64,000 nt of DNA from Collinsella aerofaciens. GTDB taxonomy: Bacteria > Actinomycetota > Coriobacteriia > Coriobacteriales > Coriobacteriaceae. Of the stretch, positions 19,621 through 30,421 are shown piece after piece. The DNA lies in assembly GCF_028209625.1 (NCBI RefSeq), contig NZ_JAQLDU010000001.1:124001-188000 (forward strand). Reading direction: 5' to 3'. A program made the translations under genes and the position numbers. Numbering within the stretch: the stretch's first letter is position 1; every line of letters begins with the position of its first letter. The notes under the pieces are model-generated. The model saw only the letters and a program-made list of their open reading frames with translations, was not told the DNA's origin and did no database searches.

Positions 19621-20664
19621 TTAAAGCTCGACGGTCACCGAAGCGGGATCCTCCCCTACCAGTTCGGCCAGCATGGGAAGTGCCACGGTGAGCGTCTCGA
19701 GAATCGTTCCGTTGTTGGAGAAACCGGCGGCAGCAGGATGTCCGCCTCCGCCAAAGGCAGCAGCGATCTCGGACACGTTGAGGTCGCCCTTGGAGCGCAG
19801 GTTGCCGCGCACCTTGGTATCGCCCTCAATGCCCTTCAGGAACAGGCAGACCTCGACGCCCATCACCGAGCGCACCACGTCAACCAGACCGTCGCACTCA
19901 TCCGAGGTGACACCGCACGCCTCAAGGTCACTCTGGTACGCGTAGCTATACGCGACGCGCCCGTGGGCCACCGTCTTAATGCGGCCCATAACGATGGACT
20001 TGAGGTGCAAAAACTCAACGCGCATGCTCTGGTAGACCTCGAGTGCCACACGCGCCGGATCGGCACCGTGGGCAACCAGACGCGAGGCTGCATGGAACGC
20101 GGCGGCATCGGCGTTTTGATACTGAAAACGACCGGTATCGGTCACCAGGCCGCACAACAAGCAGGTCGCAACACCATCGCGAGCCACAATGCCACAATTG
20201 TCCAAAAAGCGGTCGATGATCATGGCGCAGGCCGCGGCGTCGACGCACCTCAGGCTCAGCTCGGCAAATTCCTCGCGCGCCGGATGGTGATCGAAGCACA
20301 CCACATGCGACGAGCGACGAAGCACCTCGGCGGAGTTGTTCAGACGCTCGACGACCGGCACGTCCACCGAGATGAACAGGTCCGGATTGCCGGTATACGC
20401 AGATGCCGGCACCAGACGGTCGGCGCCCTCCATAAAACGGTAGATGCGCGGAACCGGGTCATCGTCTGCCAGCAGCAGGGCAATGTCCTTGTTGGGAAAG
20501 AACTTCCTAAGCGAGAGGCCCAGGCCTAGCACGGAGCCCAGGGCGTCGCCATCGGGAGACGTATGTCCCGAAATCGCAATGGAGGACGCACCCTCGATGA
20601 GCTCAAGGATGCGTCGCTGAATATCTGCAGACTCGCACGATGCGAGGTCGGCGGAATTACTCAT
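19621..20664 (-). CDS. nrnA: DHH/DHHA1 phosphoesterase, NrnA type
   Basis: 347 aa. NrnA-like enzymes degrade nano-RNAs and/or pAp and cyclic-dinucleotide breakdown products. Motifs: SGHTSPDGDALGS (metal ligands) near residue 35, VDVP, the signature FDHHP near residue 124, and a DHHA1 domain ending in FGGGGHPAAAGF. The start overlaps the rbfA end by 8 bp. Position between rbfA and truB is the usual one in Gram-positives. Confidence 0.93.
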   Translation of the reverse strand: MSNSADLASCESADIQRRILELIEGASSIAISGHTSPDGDALGSVLGLGLSLRKFFPNKDIALLLADDDPVPRIYRFMEGADRLVPASAYTGNPDLFISVDVPVVERLNNSAEVLRRSSHVVCFDHHPAREEFAELSLRCVDAAACAMIIDRFLDNCGIVARDGVATCLLCGLVTDTGRFQYQNADAAAFHAASRLVAHGADPARVALEVYQSMRVEFLHLKSIVMGRIKTVAHGRVAYSYAYQSDLEACGVTSDECDGLVDVVRSVMGVEVCLFLKGIEGDTKVRGNLRSKGDLNVSEIAAAFGGGGHPAAAGFSNNGTILETLTVALPMLAELVGEDPASVTVEL

Positions 20665-21067
20665 CTAAAGCTGCCTCCTGGGCGGCATCCGCTATCGGAT
20701 AGCCGTCCTCGTCCTTTTCGATCGCAAGCGTGGCGGGAACGTTTTCCAGCGCACGCGTGATGCGCTCGGCCTCATCGGTCGAGCGATCGATGCGAAAATC
20801 GAGCTCGGGCGTGACGCGCCAATCGAGCGAGCGGGCCAGCAGGCTACGGATGCGGCCCTTGGCGCTGGCGAGCGCCTCCATGACCTCGTCGTAGCGGCTC
20901 GCGTCGCACGACACGTACACACGCGCGAACGAACGGTCCACCGCGACCTCGACCGCGGTCAGGGTGACCAGGTCGAGACGCGGATCGGAAACCTCAAAGA
21001 GCAGGATATAACCGAGCTTCTCGCGAAGCTGCTCGCCCAAACGGCGGGTTGCCTGCGTTTGCTTCAT
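20657..21067 (-). CDS. rbfA: Ribosome-binding factor A
   Basis: 136 aa. A KH-fold protein that helps mature the 16S rRNA 5' end in the 30S subunit. Recognised by LREKLGYILLFEVSDPRLD near the N-terminus, the VYVSCDA strand and the conserved RITRALE-type C-terminal helix region. It begins 11 bp after infB and overlaps nrnA, as in the conserved infB-rbfA-nrnA order. Confidence 0.93.
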   Translation of the reverse strand: MKQTQATRRLGEQLREKLGYILLFEVSDPRLDLVTLTAVEVAVDRSFARVYVSCDASRYDEVMEALASAKGRIRSLLARSLDWRVTPELDFRIDRSTDEAERITRALENVPATLAIEKDEDGYPIADAAQEAALDE

Positions 21068-21078
21068 AGCGCTACCCC

Positions 21079-23793
21079 CTACTCGGTACGGGCAACCTGG
21101 TCGATGCGGTAGCCCTCAATGGTGTCGCCAGGCTTAATGTCCTGGAAGTTCTCCAGGCCAATACCGCCCTCGGAGCCGCTCTTGAGGCTCTTGGCCTCAT
21201 CCTTGTAGTGGCGCATCGAGGCGATCTTGCCGTTGAAGACCACGATGCCGTCGCGCACCAGGCGCACGGAATCGGTCGCGGCGATCTCGCCCTCTTCGAC
21301 GCGGACACCGGCGGCGATACCGACCTTGGGCACCTTGAAGGTGTCCAGAACGGTCGCGGTACCCGTGGAAACCTCGACCTCGGTGGGCTTGAGCATGCCG
21401 ATACGGGCTGCGTCGAGGTCCTCGAGGCACTTGTAGATGACGTCGTAGCAACGGATCTCGACGCCCTCGCGCTCGGCGGCGGAGCGGGCCTTGCCGTCGG
21501 GACGGACGCCAAAGCCGATGATGATGGCGTTGGAGGCGTCGGCCAGAACGACGTCGGTCTCGTTGATGGCGCCAACGGCGGAGTGGATCGTGTTGATGCG
21601 CACTTCGGACTGGTCCATCTTGTCGAGGGAGTCCTGAAGGGCCTCGATAGAACCCTGGACGTCGGCCTTGATGATCAGGTTGAGCTCCTTGACCTCGGCG
21701 TCGGCGATGGTCTCGAAGAGGTTCTCGAGCGTCACATGCTTCACGCGGCTCTGCTCCTCGATGCGGGCCTTGAGCGAACGCTCGTCGGCCAGGGCGCGAG
21801 CCTCGCGCTCGTCCTCGAACACGCGGAACTCATCGCCGGCGTTGGGGACGGACTGCAGGCCCAGGATCTCGACGGCGTCGGAGGGACCGGCCTCGGTGAC
21901 GGCGTTGCCCTTGGGGTCGAGCATGGCGCGGACGCGGCCGTAGGTAAGGCCGGCGACCAGCGTATCGCCCACGTGCAGGGTACCGCGGGTCACGAGCACC
22001 GTGGCAACCGAGCCGCGGCCCTTGTCGAGCTTAGCCTCGAGGACGTTGCCCGAAGCGAACGTATCGGGGTTGGCCTTGAGTTCGAGCACGTCGGCCTGGA
22101 GCAGGACGGTCTCGAGCAGGTCGTCGATACCGATCTTCTGCTTGGCGGAGATGTTGACGAACATGTTCTGTCCGCCCCACTCCTCGGGGATGATGCCGTA
22201 CTCGGTGAGCTCCTGGCGCACGCGGTCGGGGTTGGCACCCGGCTTATCGATCTTGTTGACGGCGACGACGATGGGGACGCCGGCGGCCTTGGCGTGGTTG
22301 ATCGACTCGATGGTCTGGGGCATGACGCCGTCGTCGGCAGCCACGATCAGAATGACGATGTCGGTCACCTTGGCGCCGCGGGCACGCATGGCCGTAAAGG
22401 TGGCGTGACCGGGGGTATCGATGAAGGTAATCTTGCGGTCATTGATCATGACCTGCGAAGCGCCGATGGCCTGAGTAATGCCGCCCGCCTCGCCGGCAGC
22501 GACGCCGGTGTGACGGATGGCGTCGAGCAGCGAAGTCTTGCCGTGGTCGACGTGGCCCATGACGGTGACGACCGGGGCACGCGGCTTAAGGTCGGCGGGA
22601 TCGTCGTAGAACGAGAAGGTGTTCTCCTCCTCGGGGGTGATGATCTTGATCTGGCGGCCCAGGTCGTCGGCAACGAGCTCGACGAGGTCGTCGGACATGG
22701 ACTGCGTCATGGTAAGCGGCGTGCCCAGCAGGAACAGGCGCTTGATGATGTCGTTGGCCGGAACGTCGAGCGCCTCGGCGAGCTCCTGGACGGTAACGCC
22801 CTGGGAGACCTTGATGGCGTCGAGGTCCTCGGGGTTTACGCCCTGGGCCAGCGCCTCCTCAATCTTGCGCTCTTCCTGAGCCTTTGCGGCCTCGCGCTCG
22901 CGCTTCTCCTTGCGCTTTTTGCGGCGACCAGTGGACTCGCGAGAGGCCTCCTCGACGGCGGCACGAGCCTCCTCGAGCACCTTCTCGCGGCTGTACTCCT
23001 CGGCCTCGCGAGCCATGCGGCTGTAGTGGTCCTCTTCGTTGTTGTGACCGCCCTTGCGCTTCTTGCCCTTGCCCTGCTTGTCGGGGTTGGGGAAGTCCAT
23101 GCCGGCAGCGACGTTGTTGCTGGCATTGGTGCGATGGCTGTGGGGACGGCTCTCGGAGGCGTTGCGCTCGGAGTTGTTGTCGGAGGCGTTGCGATCGTTA
23201 CGACGGCCACCGCGACGGTCGTTGTTGCCGCCACGACGGTTGCCGCGCTCGGCAGCGCGCTCGGCCTTGGCCTTCTGCTCGGCGTCCTTCTTCTCCTTGA
23301 GCACGGTCTCCTGTGCGGCGATCTGGTCGAGCAGCGAACGGAAGCGCGAACCGGAGTCGGAAGCGGGAACGGCGCGACGCTGGGCCTCGCGGGCAGCCTC
23401 CTCCTTCTCGCGAGCAAGACGCTCCTGCTCGGCCTTCTTCTTGGCCTCGGCCTCGGCGCGGGCGGCCTCCTCGGCAGCCTGGGCGGCGGCGAACTGGCGG
23501 CGCTCCTCCTCGCGTGCCTTCTCGGCGGCGATGCGCTCGCGCTCGGCCTCGGCAGCGCGTGCTGCCTCCTCGGCGGCGGCAGCCTGCTCCTCGGCCTGCT
23601 TGGCGGCCTCGACTTCCTGGGCGCGGGCCTCGATCACCGAGGCGAGCTGCTTGCGGACCATGGCGACATAGGCGTCCTCCAGGGCGGAGGAGGCGGACTT
23701 AGCGGGAATCTTCATTTCGGCGAGATGACCCATCAGTTCCTTGGAGGTCATGCCGAACTCTTTGGCCAGGGTGGACACACGGACTTTTGCCAT
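21079..23793 (-). CDS. infB: Translation initiation factor IF-2
   Basis: 904 aa GTPase that places initiator tRNA on the 30S subunit. The N-terminal IF2_N segment ([19 protein letters not shown]) is followed by a long Ala/Glu/Arg-rich coiled linker (about 60-150) and a second basic Asn/Arg/Gly-rich linker. A second IF2_N repeat precedes the G domain with [16 protein letters not shown] and NKIDKPG. Domains II-IV follow to the end. It starts 91 bp after nusA, with no ylxR or L7Ae gene between, unlike many Gram-positive operons. Confidence 0.97.
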   Translation of the reverse strand: MAKVRVSTLAKEFGMTSKELMGHLAEMKIPAKSASSALEDAYVAMVRKQLASVIEARAQEVEAAKQAEEQAAAAEEAARAAEAERERIAAEKAREEERRQFAAAQAAEEAARAEAEAKKKAEQERLAREKEEAAREAQRRAVPASDSGSRFRSLLDQIAAQETVLKEKKDAEQKAKAERAAERGNRRGGNNDRRGGRRNDRNASDNNSERNASESRPHSHRTNASNNVAAGMDFPNPDKQGKGKKRKGGHNNEEDHYSRMAREAEEYSREKVLEEARAAVEEASRESTGRRKKRKEKREREAAKAQEERKIEEALAQGVNPEDLDAIKVSQGVTVQELAEALDVPANDIIKRLFLLGTPLTMTQSMSDDLVELVADDLGRQIKIITPEEENTFSFYDDPADLKPRAPVVTVMGHVDHGKTSLLDAIRHTGVAAGEAGGITQAIGASQVMINDRKITFIDTPGHATFTAMRARGAKVTDIVILIVAADDGVMPQTIESINHAKAAGVPIVVAVNKIDKPGANPDRVRQELTEYGIIPEEWGGQNMFVNISAKQKIGIDDLLETVLLQADVLELKANPDTFASGNVLEAKLDKGRGSVATVLVTRGTLHVGDTLVAGLTYGRVRAMLDPKGNAVTEAGPSDAVEILGLQSVPNAGDEFRVFEDEREARALADERSLKARIEEQSRVKHVTLENLFETIADAEVKELNLIIKADVQGSIEALQDSLDKMDQSEVRINTIHSAVGAINETDVVLADASNAIIIGFGVRPDGKARSAAEREGVEIRCYDVIYKCLEDLDAARIGMLKPTEVEVSTGTATVLDTFKVPKVGIAAGVRVEEGEIAATDSVRLVRDGIVVFNGKIASMRHYKDEAKSLKSGSEGGIGLENFQDIKPGDTIEGYRIDQVARTE

Positions 23794-23884
23794 ATGACTT
23801 CACCTACCCTTTCTGGCACCTTGGGTGCCTAGAGACTGAACGAGCGTGGGAGATGCGCCGGGACCTGCCCGGCGCGACCGCGCG

Positions 23885-25132
23885 CTAGATCAGGTCCTCC
23901 GCATCATCGAAGGCGTCGGTGTCGTGGACACCGCAGAAACGGGAGCCGGGACGGGCCTGGTTGCGGCACTGGATGCCGTCCTCGGACACGAACTCGCAGC
24001 GACGGACGTCCTCGTCCTCCTCGTCACCGATCAGGTCGGCGGCGGGCTCCTCGTGAACGGGAACGTTCTTGAGGATGTCGGCGGCAAGGGTCTCGGACTT
24101 GATGTCGATGTGCCAGCCGGTCAGGCGCGCGGCGAGGCGGGCGTTCTGGCCCTCCTTGCCGATGGCGAGGGACAGCTGGTCATCGGGCACGATAACGCCG
24201 GCGTAGGCCTTCTCCTCGTCGATGAGGACGCGGGTGACCTTAGCAGGCGACAGGGCGTTGGCGACGTAGACGGCCGGATCGGCATCCCACAAGATAACGT
24301 CGACGCGCTCGCCACGGAGCTCGCCCACGACGGCGCGAACACGGCTGCCCTTGGGGCCGACGCAGGCGCCAACGGGATCCAGGCGATCGTCGAGCGAGTG
24401 GACGGCGACCTTGGAGCGCTGGCCAGGCTCGCGGGCGATCGACTTGATCTGGACGGTGCCTTCATAGATCTCGGGCACCTCCTGCTCAAACAGACGACGC
24501 ATGAGCTCGGGGTGGGTACGGGAGATGACAATCGGCGGACGGCTGTGCTCGCCGCGAACCGGCTGCAGGTTGGAGTTGGGGTCGCGAACATCGATGATCA
24601 CGGCCTTGATGTGCTGATTGTGCAGGTAGCGCTCGCCCATCGGACGCTCGTTGCGCTCGTTCTCGTAACGGCGCTGATCGAAGTGCGGAAGCTCGGCCTC
24701 GACGCCCTCGCGAATCTTGACGATCGTGAAGTCGGGGGTGGACTGCAGCACGGTACCGCTGATGAGGTCACCGATACGGCCGGAGAACTCCTCGTAGATC
24801 TGCTCGCGGGCGGAGTTGCGCACGATGGCGTTGATCTCGGCCTTGGCATGCTGAGCGGCGATGCGGCTCGTGTTCTTGGGGGTGACGTCGATCTCCTCGA
24901 ACTCGGTGAAGTTGCCCTCCTCGTCCATGGAATCGTCGATCGGCTCCAGGCGGTAGACGTAGATCTTGCCGGTGGTGCGGTCGATGGTCACCTTGGCGCC
25001 CCACTCAAGATGCAGGATCTCGGCATAGCTCTTGGCGAGTGACTGCTCCAGGCGGTCGATCAGGTAGAGCTGGTCGATGTGCCTCTCCTGGCAAAGCTCC
25101 ATCAGGGCGGACATCATGTCGGATGCTGCCAT
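23885..25132 (-). CDS. nusA: Transcription termination/antitermination factor NusA
   Basis: 415 aa. The N-terminal polymerase-binding domain (residues 1-125) is followed by an S1 domain (about 130-200) and two KH domains with [12 protein letters not shown] and [15 protein letters not shown]. The C-terminus (about 375-410) is unusual: a CX9CX10CX2H pattern in the segment from [10 protein letters not shown] to FCGVH, which looks like a small zinc-binding module. The start at 25132 follows GGAAGGAAAG and lies 1 nt after the rimP stop codon; a 33-nt longer frame would overlap rimP. Confidence 0.94.
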   Translation of the reverse strand: MAASDMMSALMELCQERHIDQLYLIDRLEQSLAKSYAEILHLEWGAKVTIDRTTGKIYVYRLEPIDDSMDEEGNFTEFEEIDVTPKNTSRIAAQHAKAEINAIVRNSAREQIYEEFSGRIGDLISGTVLQSTPDFTIVKIREGVEAELPHFDQRRYENERNERPMGERYLHNQHIKAVIIDVRDPNSNLQPVRGEHSRPPIVISRTHPELMRRLFEQEVPEIYEGTVQIKSIAREPGQRSKVAVHSLDDRLDPVGACVGPKGSRVRAVVGELRGERVDVILWDADPAVYVANALSPAKVTRVLIDEEKAYAGVIVPDDQLSLAIGKEGQNARLAARLTGWHIDIKSETLAADILKNVPVHEEPAADLIGDEEDEDVRRCEFVSEDGIQCRNQARPGSRFCGVHDTDAFDDAEDLI

Positions 25133-25133
25133 C

Positions 25134-25628
25134 TTACTTTCCTTCCTTCGCGGGCTTGAAGTCATAGGTGGGCTTCAACTTGCACTTTATAACATCAGAG
25201 AAATCGAGGGTGACGGAGTCGCCGTCCTCGAGCTCGAGGGTCACGTTCGTCTCGGTGGCGGCGGCAATCTTGCCGGCGTACTTGCGACGGCCCTCGGTGG
25301 CGGTGGAGGTGAGCTCGCAGTTCTCGCCCACAAAGCGGGCAAAGTCGCGCGGGCGGCGCAGCGGGCGCGCCATGCCCGGGCTCGACACCTCGAGCGTGTA
25401 GCTCGAAGAAATGGGGTCGAGCTCCTCGATCACGTCGCCGACCCACTTGGTGTTGGCCGTGACGTCGTTGAGCGACAGGCTCTGACCCTCGGCACCCTCG
25501 ATACGCACGCGCACGCAGGGGGCCTTGGTGGCACCCACGAGCTCGACGTCGACGATGTCGACATCGTGCTGGGGAGCGACGGCCTCGAGCGCGTCGATGA
25601 TCGCCTGCTCGGTCTTGGTCTTGACCAT
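25134..25628 (-). CDS. rimP: Ribosome maturation factor RimP
   Basis: 164 aa. Helps mature the 30S subunit. The segment from LDPISSSYTLEVSSPGMARP carries the family hallmark YxLEVSSPG, and a C-terminal SH3-like domain includes VTLELEDGDSVTLDFSDV. The start at 25628 was chosen because GGAGGT lies 6 nt upstream; the frame is open for a further 240 nt, but that stretch contains the terminator and promoter described below. First gene of the rimP-nusA-infB operon. Confidence 0.93.
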   Translation of the reverse strand: MVKTKTEQAIIDALEAVAPQHDVDIVDVELVGATKAPCVRVRIEGAEGQSLSLNDVTANTKWVGDVIEELDPISSSYTLEVSSPGMARPLRRPRDFARFVGENCELTSTATEGRRKYAGKIAAATETNVTLELEDGDSVTLDFSDVIKCKLKPTYDFKPAKEGK

Positions 25629-25651
25629 TGCGGCACCTCCATCCATACAAA

Positions 25652-25681
25652 AAAGAAGCGGGGCCGAAACCCCACTTCTTT
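25652..25681 (-). terminator. Leader terminator (attenuator candidate) in front of rimP
   Basis: Stem AAAGAAG-C-GGGG/CCCC-A-CTTCTTT with a CCGAAA loop; on the minus strand a run of six T follows. It lies between the promoter at 25707-25735 and the rimP ribosome binding site, so it would stop transcripts before the operon unless bypassed. Confidence 0.75.
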
Positions 25682-25706
25682 CAATTACAACTTCATTTGC
25701 AAGCAA

Positions 25707-25735
25707 ACTATACCAATAGCTGCGGAAACGCGCAA
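25707..25735 (-). promoter_or_regulatory. Promoter of the rimP-nusA-infB operon
   Basis: Minus strand: TTGCGC (25735-25730), exactly 17 bp, TATAGT (25712-25707) with an extended TGG before it. Strong match to sigma-70 spacing; located about 79 nt upstream of the rimP start codon. Confidence 0.65.
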
Positions 25736-25825
25736 GCACAGTACGAATCTGCAGGTCAGCGTGCGCACAGGTTCTCCACAAGAATAGAACAATTGACCGC
25801 GGGCGCTTTGGGCAGGTAAAACAAA

Positions 25826-25857
25826 ACGAGGGACGACCCAGCCGGATCGCCCCTCGT
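25826..25857 (-). terminator. Terminator of leuS
   Basis: Stem ACGAGGG/CCCTCGT with an inner GCGATCC region, followed on the minus strand by TTTGTTTT. It starts 30 nt after the leuS stop codon. Confidence 0.8.
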
Positions 25858-25886
25858 CTTAGAAGCATCAGCTATGCGTGCGACGT

Positions 25887-28463
25887 TTACTTGACCACAA
25901 GGTTGACAAGCTTGCCGGGCACGCAGATGGCCTTGACGACGGTCTTGCCCTCGGTCCACTTGGCGACGGCGGCCTCGGCGACGGCCTGCATATCCTCATT
26001 GGAGGCATTGCGGGCCACCTCGACGCGGCCGCGGACCTTACCAAGCACCTGGACCACGATCTGCACCGTGTCCTCAACGGACTCGGCCAGGTCGAACTCG
26101 GGCCAGGCGGCGGTGTAGGCGTTGCCCTCGCAGCCGAGCGCCTCGTGCCACAGCTCGTCGGCCCAGAACGGGCAGATGGGGGCAAGGACGCTCACGATAT
26201 CCTTAGCCACGCCGTAGCACAGCGCCTTGTCACGGGAAGCGCCCTCAGTAGCATTGAGGTAGGCACTCGCGGCATTGACGAGTTCCATGACGGCCGAGAT
26301 GGCGGTGTTGAACTGGCCGCGATCGAAGTCCTCGGTGCACTTGGCGATGGTGCGGTGACGCTCGCGATAGAGCTTCATCGCAACCTCGTCGAGCGCGGAC
26401 TTGTCGAAGGCCACGTTGGCGTCGCCGGACTGGACGAGCTGCCAAACGATACGCCAGGCGCGCTTGATGAAGCGGTTGGCGCCCTCAACGGCCTTGGGAT
26501 CCCAGTCGAAGTCCTTCTCGGGCGGGGCGATAAACAGGATCGCCAGACGCATGGTGTCGGCGCCGTAGGGCTCGATGACCGAGCTCGGGGGCACGACGTT
26601 GCCCTTGGACTTGGACATGGTGTCGCCGTTCTCGTCCTTGACCATGCCCTGGCACAGCAGGTTGGTGAAGGGCTCGTCCACACTCAGCAGGCCCAGGTCG
26701 CGCAGTGCCTTGGTAAAGAAGCGGCTGTAGAGCAGGTGCAGAATGGCGTGCTCGATGCCGCCGATGTAGTTATCGACGGGCATCCAACGGTCGGCGGCCT
26801 CGCGGGAGAAGGGCTGCTCGGTGTTGTGCGGGTCGGTATAGCGCAGGTAATACCAACTGGAGCAGGTAAAGGTGTCCATGGTATCGGTCTCGCGCTTGGC
26901 CGGGCGGCCGCAGACCGGGCAGGTGGTCTCGTAGAACTCCTTGCACTCGGCAAGGGTCTCGCCGGCGCCCAGGTCAAGGTTCTCGGGCAGCGTCACCGGC
27001 AGCTGGTCCTCGGGCACGGGCACGATGCCGCAGTGCTCGCAGTGGATGGCCGGGATGGGGTTGCCCCAATAGCGCTGGCGGGAAATGAGCCAGTCGCGCA
27101 GACGGAACTCGACCTTACGACGACCGCAGCCCATGGCCTCGAGGTCGGCCACGATCGCAGCCTCGCCCTCGGAGTGCTTGCCGCCGCGCATACCGGTGTA
27201 CTTGCCGGACTGGACCAGCGTGCCCTCGGCAGCGTGGGCGCATTCCCAGTCGACAGTCTCGGCATGGAAGGTATCGATGGTCTCGCCGCTGGCCTCGACG
27301 GCAGCGCGATCATCGTCGTCCAGGATAATCGGCACGATCGGCAGATCATACTTGCGGGCAAACTCAAAGTCGCGCTGGTCGCCGCAGGGAACGGCCATGA
27401 CGGCGCCGGTGCCGTAGTCGGCCACGACGTAGTCGGCAACCCACACGGGGACCTTTTCGCCGTTAACGGGGTTCACCACGTAGCGGCCGGTAAAGGCACC
27501 GTGCTTCTCGAGAGTGCCCTGGGCACGCTCGACGGCAGAAATGTGCTTGGAGTCCTCAACGATCTTGGTGACGGCCGCCTCGTACTCCGTGCCCTCGACG
27601 AGCTCGTGCAGACGGGCGTACTCGGGAGCCAGGACAAAGAAGGAGACGCCAAAAAGGGTATCGGCACGCGTGGTGAAGACGGTGATCTTGCCCTCATCGC
27701 CCTCGATGGGCTCGCCATCGGCATCGCACAGGGTAAAGTCGACCTCGGCGCCCTCAGAGCGACCGATCCAGTTGGCCTGCATCTGCTTGACGCGCTCGGG
27801 CCAGCCGGGGAGCTTCTCCAGGTCGTCGAGCAGCTCCTGGGAGTACTCGGTGATCTTGTAGTACCACTGCTCAAGGTCGCGCTTCTCGGGCTCGGTGCCG
27901 CAACGCCAGCACTTGCCCTCGGTCACCTGCTCGTTAGCCAAAACGGTCTTGCAGGTGGGGCACCAGTTAACCGGATTCTTCTTACGATAGACCAGGCCCT
28001 TTTCCCACATCTTCTCAAAGATCCACTGGCCCCAGCGATAGTAGTCGGGGCTGCAGGTCTTAACGGTGCGATCCAGGTCGTAGGAGAAGCCCATGCGCCT
28101 CATCGTGGCGAGCGCCTGGTCCATGTTCTTATACGTCCAGGCGGCAGCCTGCGTGTTGTGCTTGATGGCGGCGTTCTCGGCGGGCAGGCCAAAGGCGTCA
28201 AAGCCGATGGGGTGCAGCACGTCAAAGCCGCGCATGCGGGCCTGACGGGCCATGGCATCGCCGATGGTATAGTTGCGCGCGTGGCCCATGTGCAGGTCGC
28301 CCGACGGATACGGGAACATTTCGAGCACGTACTTCTTGGGCTTGGTGGCGTCGGTGTCGACGGCAAAGAGGTTCTCGTCGTCCCAGGCCTTCATCCACCG
28401 GGACTCAATGGCCTGCGCGTCGTAGGCAGGGATCTCATCCTTATGATCTGTGCAATCGCACAT
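25887..28463 (-). CDS. leuS: Leucyl-tRNA synthetase
   Basis: 858 aa class I synthetase. HIGH-type motif [13 protein letters not shown] near residue 53, a large editing insertion (residues about 220-420), paired CXXC zinc-type knuckles (CPTCKTV/CWRCG and CPVCGRP) and the KMSKS-type motif [10 protein letters not shown]. Anticodon-binding domain and C-terminal leucine-specific domain end the protein. The start at 28463 follows AAAGGAG by 6 nt; an in-frame extension upstream falls inside a large palindrome and is not supported. Confidence 0.96.
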   Translation of the reverse strand: MCDCTDHKDEIPAYDAQAIESRWMKAWDDENLFAVDTDATKPKKYVLEMFPYPSGDLHMGHARNYTIGDAMARQARMRGFDVLHPIGFDAFGLPAENAAIKHNTQAAAWTYKNMDQALATMRRMGFSYDLDRTVKTCSPDYYRWGQWIFEKMWEKGLVYRKKNPVNWCPTCKTVLANEQVTEGKCWRCGTEPEKRDLEQWYYKITEYSQELLDDLEKLPGWPERVKQMQANWIGRSEGAEVDFTLCDADGEPIEGDEGKITVFTTRADTLFGVSFFVLAPEYARLHELVEGTEYEAAVTKIVEDSKHISAVERAQGTLEKHGAFTGRYVVNPVNGEKVPVWVADYVVADYGTGAVMAVPCGDQRDFEFARKYDLPIVPIILDDDDRAAVEASGETIDTFHAETVDWECAHAAEGTLVQSGKYTGMRGGKHSEGEAAIVADLEAMGCGRRKVEFRLRDWLISRQRYWGNPIPAIHCEHCGIVPVPEDQLPVTLPENLDLGAGETLAECKEFYETTCPVCGRPAKRETDTMDTFTCSSWYYLRYTDPHNTEQPFSREAADRWMPVDNYIGGIEHAILHLLYSRFFTKALRDLGLLSVDEPFTNLLCQGMVKDENGDTMSKSKGNVVPPSSVIEPYGADTMRLAILFIAPPEKDFDWDPKAVEGANRFIKRAWRIVWQLVQSGDANVAFDKSALDEVAMKLYRERHRTIAKCTEDFDRGQFNTAISAVMELVNAASAYLNATEGASRDKALCYGVAKDIVSVLAPICPFWADELWHEALGCEGNAYTAAWPEFDLAESVEDTVQIVVQVLGKVRGRVEVARNASNEDMQAVAEAAVAKWTEGKTVVKAICVPGKLVNLVVK

Positions 28464-28489
28464 ATCAGCTCCTTTGTTAGCTGGGTTGG

Positions 28490-28607
28490 GGCGGGGCGTT
28501 CTTACCTTTACTCGCTGCTGCGGACAGTCCTGCTCGCACGAAGAGCACATTAAGTGCTCTTCGGCTCGTGCGGAACTTGCAGCGAGCAAAGATAAGAACG
28601 CCCCGCC
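28490..28607. repeat. 118-nt palindrome in the leuS leader
   Basis: Arms of about 29 nt (beginning GGCGGGGCGTTCTTA and ending TAAGAACGCCCCGCC, with two mismatches around CTTTACTCGCTGC) enclose a perfect inner hairpin CGAAGAGCAC/GTGCTCTTCG with a 5-nt loop. It lies 27 nt upstream of the leuS start codon. I do not find T-box signature sequence, so I cannot call it a T-box. Confidence 0.7.
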
Positions 28608-28642
28608 ACATCGTTAACTCGACTGATGATAGCAAATACAAC

Positions 28643-28677
28643 AAGCGAGATGCCTGCGACTTGCAGGCATCTCGCTT
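28643..28677 (-). terminator. Terminator of guaB
   Basis: Perfect 15-bp stem AAGCGAGATGCCTGC/GCAGGCATCTCGCTT with a 5-nt loop; T-rich sequence follows on the minus strand (GTTGTATTTG). It starts 48 nt after the guaB stop. Confidence 0.8.
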
Positions 28678-28725
28678 TATCTAAATAACGTGGTTGAGGC
28701 TCAACCTTTATGTGCAGGTCTTATC

Positions 28726-30237
28726 TTATCGATACGTTACGCTCTGTTGGGAGTCCTTGACTACGACGTCGTGGGCTCCGCCTTCGACGATCGAGGTCGA
28801 GGAGACCAAGGTCAGACGTGCCTTTTCCTGGAGCTCGGGGATCGAGAGGGCGCCGCAGTTGCACATCGTGGACTTGACCTTGTAGAGCGTGCCGCCCACG
28901 CCGTCCTTGAGGGAGCCGGCGTAGGGAACGTAGGAGTCGACGCCCTCGACGAAGCTGAGCTTCGCGGCGCCGCCCAGGTCGTAGCGCTGCCAGTTGCGGG
29001 CACGCGCAGAACCCTCGCCCCAGTACTCCTTCATGTACTGGCCGTTGACGTTGACGCGCTCGGTCGGGCTCTCGTCAAAGCGGGCGAAGTAGCGGCCCAG
29101 CATCATAAAGTCGGCGCCCATGGCAAGGGCGAGCGTCATGTGGTAGTCGTAGACGATACCGCCGTCGGAGCACACGGGCACGTAGACGCCGGTCTCCTCG
29201 TAGTACTCGTCGCGAGCGCGGCAGACGTCGATCAGCGCGGTGGCCTGGCCACGGCCGATGCCCTTGGTCTCGCGGGTGATGCAAATGGAACCGCCGCCGA
29301 TACCGACCTTGATGAAGTCGGCCCCGCAGTCGGCCAAGAAGCGGAAGCCCTCGGCGTCGACGACGTTACCGGCACCGACCTTGACGTCCTCGCCGTAGTT
29401 GGCGCGGATCCACTCGATGGTGCGCTTCTGCCACTCGCTGAAGCCCTCGGAAGAATCGATGCACAGGACATCGGCACCGGCCTCGATGAGCAGCGGCACG
29501 CGCTCGGCATAGTCGCGGGTATTGATACCGGCGCCGACCATATAGCGCTTGTCGTTATCGAGCAGCTCGTTGGGGTTGGTCTTGTGGCTGTCGTAGTCCT
29601 TGCGGAAGACGATGCCCATAAGGTGATCGTTGTCGTCGACGATAGGCAGGGCGTTGAGCTTGTTGTCCCAGATGACGTCGTTCGCAACCTTGAGGCTGAT
29701 GTTCTTGTCGCCCACGATGAGCTGCTCACGCGGGGTCATGAACTCGGAGACCTTCTTCTGGTGATCATCGCGACTGGGGCGATAGTCACGGCTGGTGACG
29801 ATGCCCAGGAGCTTACCCTTGGGAGTACCGTCGTCGGTGACCGGCATGGTGGAGTGACCGGTCTTCTCCTTGAGCTCGATGACCTGCTCCATGGTCATGT
29901 CGGGGGTCAGCGTGGAATCGGACTGAACGAAGCCAGCCTTGTGATCCTTGACGGCCTTGACCATAGCGGCCTCGGACTCGGGGGTCTGGGAACCGTAAAT
30001 GAAGGACAGGCCACCCTCGGTAGCGAGCGCGACACCCATGTCGACGCCCGAGACGGACTGCATGATGGCGGAAACCATGGGGATGTTCAGGGTGATTGCC
30101 GGCTTCTCACCGCGCTTGAAGCGGGTTAGCGGCGTCTTAAGAGAGACGTTGTTGGGGATGCACTGCGAGGACGAGTAGCCAGGGACCAGCAGATACTCCG
30201 AAAACGTGTGGGACTCACCGGGAAAGAACGTAGCCAT
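28726..30237 (-). CDS. guaB: Inosine-5'-monophosphate dehydrogenase
   Basis: 503 aa. Oxidises IMP to XMP, the first committed step of GMP synthesis. The catalytic loop [18 protein letters not shown] contains the active cysteine. Two CBS domains are inserted between about residues 105 and 220 ([12 protein letters not shown] and related segments). The N-terminus is slightly longer than in classical GuaB ([17 protein letters not shown]). AAAGGAG lies 4 nt before the ATG. It is a single-gene unit with its own terminator. Confidence 0.95.
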   Translation of the reverse strand: MATFFPGESHTFSEYLLVPGYSSSQCIPNNVSLKTPLTRFKRGEKPAITLNIPMVSAIMQSVSGVDMGVALATEGGLSFIYGSQTPESEAAMVKAVKDHKAGFVQSDSTLTPDMTMEQVIELKEKTGHSTMPVTDDGTPKGKLLGIVTSRDYRPSRDDHQKKVSEFMTPREQLIVGDKNISLKVANDVIWDNKLNALPIVDDNDHLMGIVFRKDYDSHKTNPNELLDNDKRYMVGAGINTRDYAERVPLLIEAGADVLCIDSSEGFSEWQKRTIEWIRANYGEDVKVGAGNVVDAEGFRFLADCGADFIKVGIGGGSICITRETKGIGRGQATALIDVCRARDEYYEETGVYVPVCSDGGIVYDYHMTLALAMGADFMMLGRYFARFDESPTERVNVNGQYMKEYWGEGSARARNWQRYDLGGAAKLSFVEGVDSYVPYAGSLKDGVGGTLYKVKSTMCNCGALSIPELQEKARLTLVSSTSIVEGGAHDVVVKDSQQSVTYR

Positions 30238-30421
30238 GTTTCTCCTTTTTCCATGCGACCGGTCGGCTGCAGGCCTCGTAGGACCCAGCCCAACCTTGGG
30301 CGCCCAATACTGGGGAAGTATCTTAACGCACTTTGACTGCTACAATGCATGATTTAAGAAGAGCACACGAGGGTTTGACGCAGGCTTTGCGTTTACCCAG
30401 CAAACACTTTAGCGGGGAGAC

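Noticed and set aside
21208..23832. 874-codon open frame on the plus strand, rich in Gly/Leu/Val
   Set aside because: Antisense of infB; composition follows from the Ala/Glu/Arg-rich linkers of IF-2, with no recognisable domains.
25878..28553. 891-codon open frame on the plus strand
   Set aside because: It is the antisense shadow of leuS, whose motifs and ribosome binding site are clear. High GC makes long antisense frames common here.
28490..28607. T-box riboswitch of leuS
   Set aside because: No T-box antiterminator sequence or specifier-loop architecture could be seen; only a single long palindrome.
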